Positions 24,205 to 37,123 of a stretch of DNA of 64,000 nucleotides are shown here, one piece after another. The number at the start of each line of letters is the position of its first letter. Position 1 is the stretch's first letter. The DNA comes from Hofstenia miamia (Eukaryota; Xenacoelomorpha; Acoela), in contig SCFE01000017.1 of assembly GCA_004352715.1 (NCBI GenBank), positions 2,325,841 through 2,389,840 on the forward strand, given 5' to 3'. The position numbers and the translations under genes are program-made. The notes under the pieces are model-generated. The model did no database searches. It was not told the DNA's origin and saw only the letters and a program-made list of their open reading frames with translations.

Positions 24205-24415
24205 GATGTCTTTCAAGGCTCGCGATACATATCGATTGGGATTTGATGAAGTTCCTCTTCGATTTTCTTTTTTAATGCAGTTCTGTTTGCGAACACATAT
24301 CCAGGTGGATTGTAGACTTGTTTGCGAAGAGAAGACCAAAACCAATAGTCGCAAACACTAAGGTCAGTACATGATACAAAAAAACTCGTTCTTCGATGCT
24401 CAAGGTTTGTGCCAT
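24205..24415 (-). pseudogene. mariner-like transposase with the centre deleted
   Basis: Start at MAQTLSIEERVFLYHVL, an N-terminal helix-turn-helix opening. Within about 20 codons it passes to DLSVCDYWFWSSLRKQVYN, then ALKKKIEEELHQIPIDMY, the C-terminal D-x-x-x-x-D-Y-x-x-W segment of mariner-superfamily transposases. Roughly 200 codons of catalytic core are missing and the frames shift. Confidence 0.65.
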
Positions 24416-24449
24416 AACCAACTCAGCAAGAAGATGAATCAAAGCAGAT

Positions 24450-25757
24450 ATCACTACGTTCAAAAGGAAGCAAAAGCCTTCCTATTTGCCTTCAGCATTC
24501 GTTTATGCCATCAATGTAAGTCATAGAAATTCTAGCGCCAATGACTTTAATGAAATTCCTCCAGTGCTAAAAATTCAAATCTTGAGGGACAAGGTGTTTC
24601 AAGTCCCGTCTCTGAACAGCAAAATGAAATTTTGTCCGACAGATCTTTTGTTCTGTGCAGTTTGGTCCATAGAAGCCATTGTATCCTAGAACCCAAAGCG
24701 TTAGTAATTTATCATCGTAACAAAATCAATATATTATGTGAAAAAATATTTGTTCTTATATTTTTTTTAGAAATTGAAAGACAATTTTCACTGAGAGTTT
24801 CATTTGAGCTGTCTGTAGTCAGCATGGCTTGATGTTTTGTTTCTTTTCGGACAATACCGAAATTGGTATGCATTGAATCATCAGATATGCTAGTCATTTG
24901 TCATGATCAAAAATTTTTCCATATGTAATTATTGACTTTTATTTTCTTTTGATGTAAAGCAATTCTACATGGACACTATTCATTGTAGATTGTTTGATAT
25001 TGATTATAATTCTTACTTTGAAGCTATTGCGGTTCATATTTTCGATTATTACTTTCATTGAAAAAACAGAAATTTTTTGCAAAACACATTCTTAGACAAA
25101 AGAAATATTGACGTGAAGATCAATCTGTATCATTAATCAAGCTCTGCTTTAGTCTTAGATGTTTAATTTATATAGACTGAAATATCAGTGCATAAATTAC
25201 TCAAGATATGAATCGGCGAATTTCAACAGCAGGCTAATGAATTCTAAATTTAATTTTCCTGAATTTGGTTAAGTTGCAATTCATTGAGAGGAATAATTGT
25301 TTGAAAATTAAGACAAAACAATTGTAAATTAAGGAGTCAAAAATTATAGTGCACAAATCTAATAGAAGGAATAACGTTGAGAGGTGAAAAATATTAATGG
25401 GACAATAACTCATCCACATTTTTTTTGCCTAAGAAAATTCAGTTTTAATTCTAAAATTCTGACTTTTTTGCCCTAAAAATGTCAGTTTCTGCTTACAAAT
25501 ATAAATTCAAAATATCGGATCCTTCTGTCTAAAACTTCCAACTCAACCTCTAAAACTAAATTTTGCTCAAAAAATACATACAACTATCTATTAAGATACA
25601 AAAGATCTCCATACTACAAAATTCAAATTCAAATGTTGTAATTATTATTTAAATTCAAATTTGGTCAACCCGAAATTTCGTTTTAAAGCAATATATTAAA
25701 TTGAATGAGCGTTCTCAAAAAAGTTTATGCTTAAATAAACATTCTAATAGTTTTCAC
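24450..25757. other. intergenic, no gene recognised
   Basis: AT-rich. Short open frames on both strands (24486-24897) show no recognised motif. Confidence 0.4.
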
Positions 25758-26489
25758 CAAGACTGCTAAAAAAATATGGGTAGGAAAAACTAATTGCCAT
25801 TAATTGATTGTACTTTTCAAAATGGCCATTAATTAATTGTTGGGGCGGCAATAATGGCTATTACTGCAATTGATGTTAAGTTGTCATTCTTTAAATAATC
25901 AAGTTGAAATATTCATCCATTAAACCTTTCAGGGTTTCTCTTTTTAGCACAAGCAAAACTAGTTGTCTGTCAGGCAAGGTTGTCTACACACAACCAACCA
26001 AATCTGAAACCGTCCAAATTTAATTGACAGTTTTCCACTAGAAAATGTGTGCAAGTTAGAAAGATTTTGGATAAATTTGGAAGGCTTGAGATTTCTTTGC
26101 GTGAAAAAAGTGCCTACACTCACTGTGCTTATTTGTTGCAATTTCCAATTTGATGGTTCGTCTACGCCAACTGTCAAATTGTCATTGCAATGCGTAGTAA
26201 AACACGGAAATAAATTTCATTGATGCCTTCTTTTTAATAGATTGTTATCCTTTATAGTGGCAAACCTATCATTTAGTATGCAAACCTAAAGGCATACGAT
26301 ATAATTACACACGTCATAATATATGAAGAACTTGGTATGAAAAAAAAATTAAATTCATATGCACTTCTAAAATGACCATTGATTTTCCATTAATGGTCAT
26401 AATTAATTTTTTATGTATGCCATTTCCATTCATGGATTTTTTAGAAAATTTTTTTCCATTAAATTAAAGTTAATTTTTTAGTAGCCCTG
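25758..26489. mobile_element. hAT-type MITE
   Basis: Left end CAAGACTGCTAAAAAAAT. Right end, read inverted, CAGGGCTACTAAAAAATT. They match at 14 of 18 positions and resemble the common hAT end CAGGGSTRCYAAAA. The flanks gttttcac and gttattta are only partly alike. Only a 72-codon frame with no motif lies inside. Confidence 0.5.
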
Positions 26490-26499
26490 GTTATTTACT

Positions 26500-28985
26500 A
26501 TACAGCAACTAAAATCTAGAATGACGTAAATCATAAAATAAAAATCGAAATAAATAAGAAATTCAGAAAAAATTACACGCATTCCTCTTTAATATACAAT
26601 TCATTCTTAACAACAATAACATATTACACTCATTCGAAAATTTTGTATAGCGATAGAAGGCCACACACACACATTTATATATGTGTTGTATATATCTTAT
26701 TATTATTTTATAAAATAATGTAACTTGTAGTTTGTAGCTTTGTATATGCATTTTACAGACATAAATTTGCATTTGATCTATCATTTGACATAAAAACGTT
26801 AAATATATTGATCTATAATTATATATATTCTATATCTCTTAAACTAACAGTGACTTCTCAGAGTTATTATAAGTAGGAATATAGTGCTAGTGCTGGAGCA
26901 CAATGTTTCCATTTTTGACGTTTCTGTTATTAGAATAATTAAGAAAATTTTTTACAATTAAAACTTCCTTCAACATTTGAACGACTGGATTATGTAGTTT
27001 GAAGTATAAAGCAATGCAAAATTCTTTAAGTTAATTTGAGAAAATATAAAAATATTGCTAGGATTTCTAAGCCTATATTTGTACAGAAAATATTTGCTGG
27101 AACACTTCTATTTCATAACTGAGTCAAAGATGTAGAGATATACAAATACAGTTAATACTTTATATTCACCAATGCAATGTAAAATAAAAATTTGACAGGA
27201 ACTAAATTTTCTTATAAAATTTCAATGATTGATATTATGCACACTAAAGAGATCGTTATCACTTTATCACAAAGATATTGAACCTGTTGGCATTTTGGTA
27301 TTATGATGCTTACCTTTACTAACTATATTTAATTTTCATGAGCTTTTGTGTACTTTTACAGTATTTTGACTTTATTAACTTTATTTTTAACTAATATGTT
27401 ACTTGAAAGTTAATTCTAGAAGTGTTTTTGACATTTGTATGCAAAAGGTTTGTGTTTTACAAATTTTGTCTTTATTGGCTTATGGCAGTGCTAGCAATAA
27501 GTTTCAAATGGTTCAAATAGTTAGAAATTAGACTCGTTGGAAAAAGAATAACAGTACATTTAAGTGGAAGTCTATGTTTAACAGTGGAATTCTCCAACGT
27601 CCTTATAATCATTAACTACACAAACCGTTTTGTCTACATTTAGAAATCTTGAGATAGCCTACCTATTGGTAAATGCATGTAGAGACCAGCACTTGTACTC
27701 AAGAGTAACCTGTAGCAAAAGTATTAAAAAATATTGACGAAAATTCTGATTTGTTAAGAATCATCCAAAGTTCGTTTATAACTAAGGTTTCGATAATCAG
27801 ACAGTCTAAAACCCAATGGAAACAACATTTAGCCAAAACTTTTTCTGTTTCTGTATCAAATTCGGTGGCCGCGCTTGTGTCTGATTTTAAAATTTTTAAA
27901 AGAACATATTTATTTTAGTTAATGCATGTATATCCAGAAACAACATTTAATGCATTAGTTTTACACTATTTGTGTTTGTCGCAATTGTAATTTGACGAAG
28001 GCTCGTATGTAAAGATGAGTGCGGTGCGCTAATACCGGGGTAGCGATTTACACAATTGCGGTGGTTAGCGGTAGAACTTAAAACAAAAACCTGTTTCTGA
28101 AGCAAAACTAAGAAATTTCACATGCAAAATATTAAAAGTAATTTTTCCACATTTCATGAAAAATTTGATACTACCAGAATAAAATTCAACGAAATGACAA
28201 AATACCTAAGAATTTGTCATTAAGCTGTTCAATAACCCTAAAACAGATCAGAAATATCTATTTTTTCTTACGAAGATAAAATCGCCATTGTTGCATCAAC
28301 AACTTATCTTAAATTTTATCATTTATTTCGGCGTTTCTGTATAAAAATATAATCAAATACATGTATATATATATATTTATTATCATCTTCATCAAAATGT
28401 ACTACATATTTACGTACGTTATCACATATCATCAGTGTAAATACATCAACCGACTTATCAATCTGATTAATATTTGCATTTTCATGTACCATAAACGCAA
28501 AGTAATTTAATTTTAACGGAATAATTAATAATGAAATTGTATTTCTATAATATAGTAACATTAGAGAAACTCGCAGCCTTGAAAAATTGAAAAATTTCAA
28601 TTTGCTAAATACGTATTTTCAGGTTTGGTAATGGGATTCGAATAGTATGTAGATTACACTTTTCGTTTATTCTATTAAATAATGTTTGTTTATTTACAAC
28701 CAAAACGAAAATCAAAAACCGGAATTTACATGTTTTATTTTTCATGTTTCATTTTGCATTTAAAATGTTAATTTATTAAGTAATCAAGATGAAAAATAAA
28801 GAACGGAATTCAGAAATTTCGTTTTTCATTTTTCGATTTTTCGTTTCCGTTCTTCCCTTTGTAAGTAATTCGAAAAATTTAAAGAATTAAAAATTGGAAT
28901 TAAACTGGAATATGAAAAACACTCATGTTTATATAATCGTAACCAATATGTTCAAATATATCAGATTAAGTCATCATGTTTATCA
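26500..28985. other. intergenic, no gene recognised
   Basis: AT-rich, with short runs of (CA)n and (TA)n near 26665 and 28363. A possible 47-bp exon at 27663-27709 on the minus strand could not be supported. Confidence 0.4.
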
Positions 28986-28989
28986 GTAT

Positions 28990-29160
28990 CTAGTTGAGTT
29001 CCTCAAGGAATTATCCTAGGGCCTTTTCTATTTCTTGTTCTCCAACGTGATGCTAAGTATCAATTCCTCTTTTATTTGCTTATGATGGTAAATTTCTTGC
29101 AACTTCAACAGATAATATTCAGTGTATTACAAAGTTTAACAAACTGGATTTCTGATAACG
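28990..29160 (+). pseudogene. reverse transcriptase fragment (non-LTR)
   Basis: VPQGIILGPFLFLVLQ at 28998 is the RT motif V-P-Q-G-S-x-L-G-P-x-L-F. A frame-shifted LLMMVNF where the Y-A-D-D box should be follows. The piece is about 170 bp. Confidence 0.6.
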
Positions 29161-29199
29161 AGAGAAATTGAAATCTAGACATAAATTCAAGTTTTTAAC

Positions 29200-30100
29200 A
29201 ATTCCTAAGCATAATGACATGCAACTTGATTTTTTGGCTATCATCAAGATCTGGTGTTTGCTTCTCTTCAAATTTGAACTGGTCTGGAATATTGATGCTA
29301 AATTTACACGGCTTGCTATGGTATTCTCTAAATTTGTAAAATAAATAATCCTTATAATACAACAATTTTATGCTTAACATGAAACATTGAATACGCACAT
29401 ATTGTTTGATGACGTCAGCATTTTGCAACATGCGGTCAGCAAAATATGTCATTTCTTATAAGATCACACAGATAAAGTAATCAATGCAATTTGTTCAATT
29501 TTTTTACCTGTAATGCAAATTGTACTGCACAATGAATGTATTCAACCTTTGCTATCGTAATTTTTACATAAAAAGCATCTTGAGGAATAAATTGAGCTAA
29601 ATATCTAACAAAAAATTTCAGTATAAGAATATTTTAGTCTACTTTCTGATAAAATGTCCATAAAATTTCTTTGGGCAAAGATATTGATACATTTTTTTTC
29701 AGGAAATGGAAAAAACTAAATTTCATACGATGAAAATTTTATGTGAGAATTCAGCTAATCACAATTTTGATTTTTTAAGATATATGGTTGGGGGTAAAAT
29801 TTGCTTTACCTTGCTTACTTTGTTAATTAGTTCCCCATAACATATGCTTCAAACGTTTATGCAAAATTTTCTGAATTTAAAGATCTTCCAAAAACTTTGC
29901 AACAGTGTCGCCCATAGGAATGTCTACCTTTGTATTTCACATGATAGGCAATAATTGACACATTGGAAAATATATTTTAAGTTAATAAAGTCAATGTCGT
30001 TTTACATGTGTCTTTATACATGTAGTCTTACTTAGGAAAAACTAAACCTACGCTTTTATAAATCAAATAATTTTATTTGAACTGTATTCCATGTTAATAT
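29200..30100. other. intergenic, no gene recognised
   Basis: AT-rich sequence without recognisable coding content. Confidence 0.4.
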
Positions 30101-30103
30101 TAC

Positions 30104-30182
30104 CATTGGAATCTCGTGCGATGAGATAGTCAGAAATTGCCAATGGATGGGATGGAACAGAAAATATGTCCCATGGACAAAC
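30104..30182 (-). CDS. possible orphan exon, 79 bp
   Basis: Acceptor ataacacag|GTTTGT and donor CCAATG|gtaata bracket 79 bp. One reading gives VCPWDIFSVPSHPLAISDYL then IARDSN. Another frame is also open, and a third ends an ORF with GLSMGHIFCSIPSIGNF. No homologous family was recognised and no partner exon fits in phase, so this may be chance. Confidence 0.25.
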
Positions 30183-30556
30183 CTGTGTTATACAAAATGA
30201 ACAGCAATAAATGATAATTATTTAAATAAGTTTTTAAAAATTCATATCCTTCTTTTATCTCTGTACCTAGAATATATTGGATTGAGCCTTTTTTAATAAA
30301 CTTTAAGCTGCAAGTATAATTGAAATGCTTCTTCATTTATTTCGTCCTATTTTTCTGGTGGCAAATGTCACTATTGCTGGTATTTAAGCGACAAGGCCAA
30401 ATATTATAAAGAAAGTCCTAAAAATTTTGGGTAACGAAACGCGGTTTACAAAGTGACATTAGTTTTTCATATCAATGTCGTATTCTTGCAGCCTTAGTGG
30501 TGTAGTACACTATATAATATTTAACGCTATTTTCTAAGGTAATATACATACATGTG

Positions 30557-30588
<32 letters not shown>

Positions 30589-30743
30589 CAATTGCTAATA
30601 TCATATGTTGTCTCGATCTTTACACATATAGTATGGAATTGTTCTTTAATTATTTTTAAATTTGCCAACAAAATATATTGACTACGCTGAGCATGCATTT
30701 AAATTAGCATTTCAGGACTGTTAAATATTAATTGAGAAATTAA

Positions 30744-31743
30744 NNNNNNNNNNNNNNNNNNNNNNNNNNNNNNNNNNNNNNNNNNNNNNNNNNNNNNNNN
30801 NNNNNNNNNNNNNNNNNNNNNNNNNNNNNNNNNNNNNNNNNNNNNNNNNNNNNNNNNNNNNNNNNNNNNNNNNNNNNNNNNNNNNNNNNNNNNNNNNNNN
30901 NNNNNNNNNNNNNNNNNNNNNNNNNNNNNNNNNNNNNNNNNNNNNNNNNNNNNNNNNNNNNNNNNNNNNNNNNNNNNNNNNNNNNNNNNNNNNNNNNNNN
31001 NNNNNNNNNNNNNNNNNNNNNNNNNNNNNNNNNNNNNNNNNNNNNNNNNNNNNNNNNNNNNNNNNNNNNNNNNNNNNNNNNNNNNNNNNNNNNNNNNNNN
31101 NNNNNNNNNNNNNNNNNNNNNNNNNNNNNNNNNNNNNNNNNNNNNNNNNNNNNNNNNNNNNNNNNNNNNNNNNNNNNNNNNNNNNNNNNNNNNNNNNNNN
31201 NNNNNNNNNNNNNNNNNNNNNNNNNNNNNNNNNNNNNNNNNNNNNNNNNNNNNNNNNNNNNNNNNNNNNNNNNNNNNNNNNNNNNNNNNNNNNNNNNNNN
31301 NNNNNNNNNNNNNNNNNNNNNNNNNNNNNNNNNNNNNNNNNNNNNNNNNNNNNNNNNNNNNNNNNNNNNNNNNNNNNNNNNNNNNNNNNNNNNNNNNNNN
31401 NNNNNNNNNNNNNNNNNNNNNNNNNNNNNNNNNNNNNNNNNNNNNNNNNNNNNNNNNNNNNNNNNNNNNNNNNNNNNNNNNNNNNNNNNNNNNNNNNNNN
31501 NNNNNNNNNNNNNNNNNNNNNNNNNNNNNNNNNNNNNNNNNNNNNNNNNNNNNNNNNNNNNNNNNNNNNNNNNNNNNNNNNNNNNNNNNNNNNNNNNNNN
31601 NNNNNNNNNNNNNNNNNNNNNNNNNNNNNNNNNNNNNNNNNNNNNNNNNNNNNNNNNNNNNNNNNNNNNNNNNNNNNNNNNNNNNNNNNNNNNNNNNNNN
31701 NNNNNNNNNNNNNNNNNNNNNNNNNNNNNNNNNNNNNNNNNNN
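30744..31743. other. assembly gap of exactly 1000 N
   Basis: A round 1000 suggests a placeholder rather than a measured gap. The right edge resumes in (TA)n. Confidence 0.98.
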
Positions 31744-32144
31744 TATATATATATATATGCAATAGCAATCTGCCTTTATGCGGTTAGCGCATAAGCAAAA
31801 TATTATGTTAAATGATGTCTGCCACTGACAGCCCACTCAATATTTATATAATTTATCTTTATATATTACATGTGGCAGTTATATTTTGACTTGAGCAAGT
31901 TCATGTTAATGTGCGTATTCCGATTATTCAATTAACATTTGCTTTCAATTCTATGGGGAGTTTATATTAGGAATCTATTGAATTCGTCAAACGATTTCAT
32001 CATGATGAACAAATGTAAACGCATTCGTGCACTATTGAATTTGCTTGACAAAGAAAGTCACTGATGTGGACCATTAAAAAACCGAACCAAATTGTAACAA
32101 ACATTTGGAAATTCTTTACAAAACTCTTATGAATAGCCTAGAAA

Positions 32145-32380
32145 TAGCTTAAAAATTACTTAGAAAACGTCTAGAAAACGTTTAGAGACGTTTAGAAGAC
32201 GTTTAGAAGACGTTTAGAAGACGTCTAGAAGAAATCTAGAAGACCTTTAGAACATTATTTGGTGGACACTAGATGGCATTCAGCAAGTTTAGAAATGGTG
32301 TTTAATAAGACGTTTAGAAAACGTGTAAGAACATCATTTGGTGGACACTAGATGGCATTCAGCAACGTCTAGAAATGATT
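32145..32380. repeat. 11-bp minisatellite and an ~80-bp repeat
   Basis: Tandem copies of GACGTTTAGAA (several exact, others with one change) at 32165-32240. They are followed by two copies of TTTGGTGGACACTAGATGGC (32260 and 32339) with shared flanks, about 80 bp apart. Confidence 0.8.
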
Positions 32381-32399
32381 ATACCTTTATAAGAGGGGT

Positions 32400-34480
32400 A
32401 TAAAACGTTTTATTGTTTATTGGCAATCGGATCTTCATTTTGAGAAAATTCAGATCTGTTTCTGATCAAAAATTTTTAAAGCTTGCGTATTTGTACATTT
32501 TATAAATTACAGACATTTTTACATTTAATCCAATTTAGTAATCTCAATTTAAGTGAAATTTTGTAATTGAATTTCATTGTTTAAACAACATGTTCCGCGT
32601 TCTTCTTTGCAACAACTTGTAAAATTGGTTACCAATACTTCAAATCCGAAAATGCGATTTATGTTAGTCATCACATAATGATAAAATAGTAAAGCAACCA
32701 AAAACACTTGTTTGTACAAACTTGCAAATGGAAAAGGAGAATTATGAAAAGAATTCTCTCTAATATGTGTGTCAAAGAAAAAGCACAGAACACAGAGAGG
32801 CAAGTGGAATGCCTTAAATTTAGCAAACACTGCAAAATGTAAAAATACTAATATATTTTGGGATGCTCTTTAATCAAAAAATATCATTTAAATTTGAACT
32901 CTAAGCAACTTGCAATGCCAAGATCAACTTAGTACTCAGAAAGTTTGTCATTATTATAATCACAAATAGAAAAATATTTATGGGACCATACCGTCGGTAT
33001 ACTATTAATAGGGTGTGAATTTATTTAATGTAGCTCCTATATAATTCAAAAGTTTGTATTCAATTTGGTATCCAATTTCAGTAAAATTTTTACAATTTAC
33101 ATTTAAATCTCAAATTTTGTTTGAAAAATTATATTTTCTACCATGGATTTTAATACACTCTACAACAATTTTTTTATTGTCTTGCAATATAAATTTTGGG
33201 GTTGTTCTTTAATTTGCCATTATTTGTGCTATTCTTGTTTTCAGCGCCTTACTGCAATTTTGAAGTAAATTTATCTTGTCTGAAACAACTTCAATTCATA
33301 GTGACATTGCAAAGTGGTTATTTTTGAATTTGGACATAAAAAACAATAAGGGAGGTAATACTATAACTATTTAAATTTTATAAATATATTATGATTATAG
33401 TTGATGGCAATTTTAGGAACTAGATTATTACAAAGCTTACAAATAGTTGATTTGCATGTATTATTTCTTAATATGTCCATTTTTTTATCTCAAGTTAGTG
33501 TTGAAGCTCTTAAAATTTTCTATTCGCATTAAAAACCATAAATATTTTTTAAGTTTAGGTTTGTTTATTGTTAGATAACTTATTTAAATTCGGATCTGTT
33601 TCGGGTTGAAAACTAAATTTTTTTAAAAGTTCGGATTGGATCGGATCGGATCGGATCGGATCTTAAACTGTTGGATCCGATTCCATCTCTGGTGACCGGT
33701 TCATCTATTTCTGCTTTCATGCCAAATATAGAAGTTCGAAAATATTTGCAAATGAGTCCTGGTCTTGGTTGAAATTGAAAAGTTGGTCCGATCATGTATT
33801 GGTTCTGTCTGATGTTTTAATATTTCGTGATGTTGTTAATAAATAAGGTATCCATTCAAATATTTTTCTGATTTTAAGAAATATTCATTTGAATGATATT
33901 TTACGTTAATGTAGAGTATTTAAAAAATTATGCATTTAATCATGTAATGGATGGCTTCAAGTTCATGCAATTACCTCACTGATCTCCATTGTAAATTTTG
34001 AAACTTTCAGTTCAGTATTGACGTATTTATAGTTTTATTTAAATACAATGACGAAACCAAACCGAACCTCTAGCAAGTCTGCACCGCACACTAGGCAAAG
34101 TGGCCAACGCTCCGACACTGGCAACATGTAAACCATAAACTGTTTTCATGCATTTTCCATACATAAATCATCTCTATCAAGAAAGTGATTTCAAGAACTA
34201 CCAAAAGCAAAACTTTTTTCCTACTAAATTGAAATCGTGCAGCTTGCATTTTGATGAATCTGCTCTTTGACACATGAACATCATTCAAAAAAAATACCAA
34301 ACGTTTTTTCCAACATATTCATACATTTGCAGCAATTCAAGTTCTAAATGAAGCATATCCTTCCGCGGTTGCAGGTAAACTTTATAATTATTCCTATAAC
34401 TTTAATATTTAATTGTAATTTCAGAGACAGGCGATATGGAAGAAGCACGGACCCTGAAAAAATAAAAAATAAAATTGTTT
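32400..34480. other. intergenic, no gene recognised
   Basis: AT-rich. Contains the GGATC microsatellite at 33635 and nothing else I can name. Confidence 0.4.
33633..33662. repeat. (GGATC)n microsatellite
   Basis: Five consecutive GGATC units, preceded and followed by single diverged units (GGATTGGATC, TTGGATCCG). Confidence 0.9.
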
Positions 34481-34488
34481 TCTTGTTC

Positions 34489-35919
34489 AGTTTTTTACGC
34501 TGATTTCAAATATATATAATTTGTTTTGTGACTTTTTGCTTATTTACAAAAATAATAATTTAAATTATTTCATTATCTCCATAGCAACTTATGACGAAAT
34601 AATTTAAATAGCGGCACATTTATGAGATATCTCGAATAAATCTTACATAAATGTTAAATTTTTCAGTTACAAAGCTTTCAATTTAAGAAACAAATCTTGA
34701 ACTGAAGCGTTGTTCATTCTCTAATGCCCTCCTAAATTTAATAATAATAATATTATATTATAATATGCACGATATGAATAAAAAGAATTGAAGATACGAA
34801 AGCATCCTTTGAATGCTAAAAGAAAAACTTATAAGTTTCTCCTAAAACATTAAAAGGTAGTCCTGAAAAGGACTGAGAATGGAAAAAATAGCCCTGAAAA
34901 GAGCTGATTAAGGAGGACATTAGCCTTTTACACCGGGTAGCAAACGGCTACATGTACAAGAAAATTGTGGAAAGCTTTCTCACGACCAAATCGTTCCCTC
35001 CACATGTATTCATCAAGATGAGCAGGTAACATGTGGTCAAGCGTTCCAGACATAGCATGGAACTTTCGCTTCGCTGAAGACCACTTTGCTTCCACATTGT
35101 TTGTGTGAACACGTGTTACCGGATCCACAAAGCTTTGCTGATGGATCACAACTCTATGAATATAGCGATGGGGTCCACCACCTTCATGCAGAGCGTCTTA
35201 GCTTCGAAAACCATCACTGTGTATGGTGGTGCCATATTCAATTCTGTAGGATTAAGGAGTATTTGCGAACAAATATCTCTGCAAAAGAGAAACCAGTCCA
35301 CTGCTGACTTTGCACTAATACCCAATAATGCCGCTGTATCTGTAACACTGGTTTTTAGTACAAAGAAGAAACACAGAAAAACTAAGGTTCGCAAATCAAG
35401 ATGTGCCTTAGAAAAAACGACCCGCTCCGAATAGATTTCTTTCGGCGACATCTCTTGCACCTCCAAATGTACCCATCCACAGATGAAGGATCCGAAATCT
35501 TAGTCATCGCAAAATGGCACCGCCAACAACGAGCTCTACCCGCTAAAAGGTTTTTATTAAAACAACACTGTAAGGCTAAGTCCCTAGTACCAGCAAGCTC
35601 CATTAACTGAAAAAGTGTAATGCATATCCAGTTATCCATAGTGTGTCCTAATAGTGTACAATCCTATTAAATTATCATATTTAGACTTTCATTAAATATT
35701 TTGCTTTACGAATTATTTTTAATCTAAATTTTTAACAACACCTAAAAAGTGAAAAATTAATGTTATACTTATTGAATGCCTTTCATGGAAATGTGCCGCC
35801 ATTTAATTTATTTTGTCATAAGTTGCTATGGAGATAATGAAATAATTTAAATTATTATTTTTGTAAATAAGCAAAAAGTCACAAAACAAATTATATATTT
35901 GAAATCAGCGTAAAAAACT
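34489..35919 (-). mobile_element. Merlin (IS1595-like) transposon with ~132-bp inverted repeats
   Basis: Left repeat 34489-34621 and right repeat 35788-35919 are nearly identical inverted copies, from AGTTTTTTACGCTGATTTC to the shared GCGGCACATTT. The right one stops at a single N (35920), so the true ends are probably longer. The left side seems to continue toward 34450. The transposase remnant inside is on the minus strand. Confidence 0.85.
34928..35639 (-). pseudogene. Merlin transposase, frameshifted, part of catalytic core lost
   Basis: In order: a zinc-ribbon-like N-terminus CWRCHFAMTKIS and WRCKRCRRKKSIRSGSFF (35639-35420). Next, in another frame, LLGISAKSAVDWFLFCRDIC (35430-35300), then VDPVTRVHTNNVEAKWSSAK and HLDEYMWRERFG (35130-34930). 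The last resembles the family's V-D-x-x-x-x-x-H-T-N-x-I-E-x-x-W block. The stretch that should carry the first catalytic Asp is deleted. Confidence 0.75.
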
Positions 35920-35920
35920 N
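35920..35920. other. single-N assembly join
   Basis: One N between the truncated Merlin repeat and the first 536-bp repeat copy. Confidence 0.85.
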
Positions 35921-36456
35921 TGCTGTCACAGGACGATTTGGCTCTAAAGCTTGGGATACATCTAAGGTTGCAGTGAGTCAACCTCGTTGGAGAACCCCAT
36001 CTACACTAAATGGAATGAATATATTGACTGCCTTTTCTAATAGTGATCATTTAGAAATTATATTTGTAAATTTTGATATTGTTTATTTTGTTAAATAAAT
36101 CTCTTTTAATTCTTATAAATCTTTAAAGAAATTTCTTCAAATTCTTTATAAAACTTGCCAATTTCTTGCAAAGAAATGTAAAAAGATTCTTTAAGATCAT
36201 CAAAGTTATCAAAGAATTTTGAACTAGGGTCATTTCTTACTTACATATTAGTCTTTAAGTACTTCTATAAATTTAATTATATCTAAAAAAAGTTTCAACT
36301 TCTGTTATTTTCTTGAGATGATATGCATTACTGTGTTCAAACCATAGATCCCTTAAATATGAGAGCGAAGAACTTGGCTCTCGGTTGGTGATACTTAGGT
36401 CCCAATATTTTGTAATGCCTGAGGTGATGACCAGCTACTACGCATTTATTTGATAT
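35921..36456. repeat. 536-bp direct repeat, copy 1
   Basis: Matches 37124-37659 at offset 1203, with no difference noticed by eye. The copies are separated by 667 bp that hold a Penelope-like GIY-YIG fragment. Confidence 0.88.
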
Positions 36457-36704
36457 TATATATATATAAACATAAATATAACTATAGGCGATTCTACTCA
36501 AGAGTATTTTCTTTACCGGTATTTAATAAGAAAAATAACTAGAAATGCCTTTGAGGTGGTTATAAGTATTTTTATTGAAGATCGTCGAATACTTTTTGTT
36601 TACTGTAATTATATTCAAACCACTGCATTTTGTTATTTCAAGAAATGAAAAAGCTCACACAATGGCAAAGTCTGTGATCTATTTTATTATGATTGCTACT
36701 GCTA

Positions 36705-36880
36705 ATTAATGTTTTTCGTTCTAATTATAATGCCAAAATTATTTTCTTTAAATTCGTGAGGATCTTTATAGACTTCTGTGTTTAAATGTCCACTAAAATA
36801 TTCTTTTAGTCTCTTTCTGAAATATCGTACTGTTTCACCAGTGTACATTTATATCTATAGACAATTGATGAAACAAGTTC
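36705..36880 (-). pseudogene. Penelope-like GIY-YIG endonuclease fragment
   Basis: Minus strand reads ELVSSIVYRYKCT, then after a frame change YTGETVRYFRKRLKEYFSGH, then LNTEVYKDPHEFKENNFG. This is the GIY-YIG region of Penelope-like retroelements (V-Y-K-x-x-C ... Y-x-G-E-T-x-R-x-x-x-x-R-x-x-x-H). The second Cys and the first Gly-Ile-Tyr part are eroded. No reverse transcriptase was seen next to it. Confidence 0.6.
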
Positions 36881-37123
36881 TTTGGAAGTTGATATTTATT
36901 CTTAAATATATATTCGGTTTTATATAATTGAAATATTGGTCATATCTTAACATCTTCAAGTTTCTTATTAATGATCTTCAACGATATAAATTTGTGTTGA
37001 ATGTGTGACAATTTCTAATAAATTTTTTTAACTTGTATACATTTATGCGGGATTGAAATATCTGTTCACCAGGTATTATACGATTTGTGAGATTAGAATT
37101 TATTTATCGCTTTTGCTTTAAGA

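Noticed and set aside
24121-24361. Overlapping plus and minus frames as a small gene pair
   Set aside because: The minus frame shows mariner transposase motifs, so the plus frame is its shadow.
27663-27709. 47-bp segment with AG and GT borders on the minus strand
   Set aside because: Too short, and no phase chain with the orphan exon at 30104 works without a stop in the better frame.
30721-31836. 371-codon open frame
   Set aside because: Almost all of it is the 1000-N gap.
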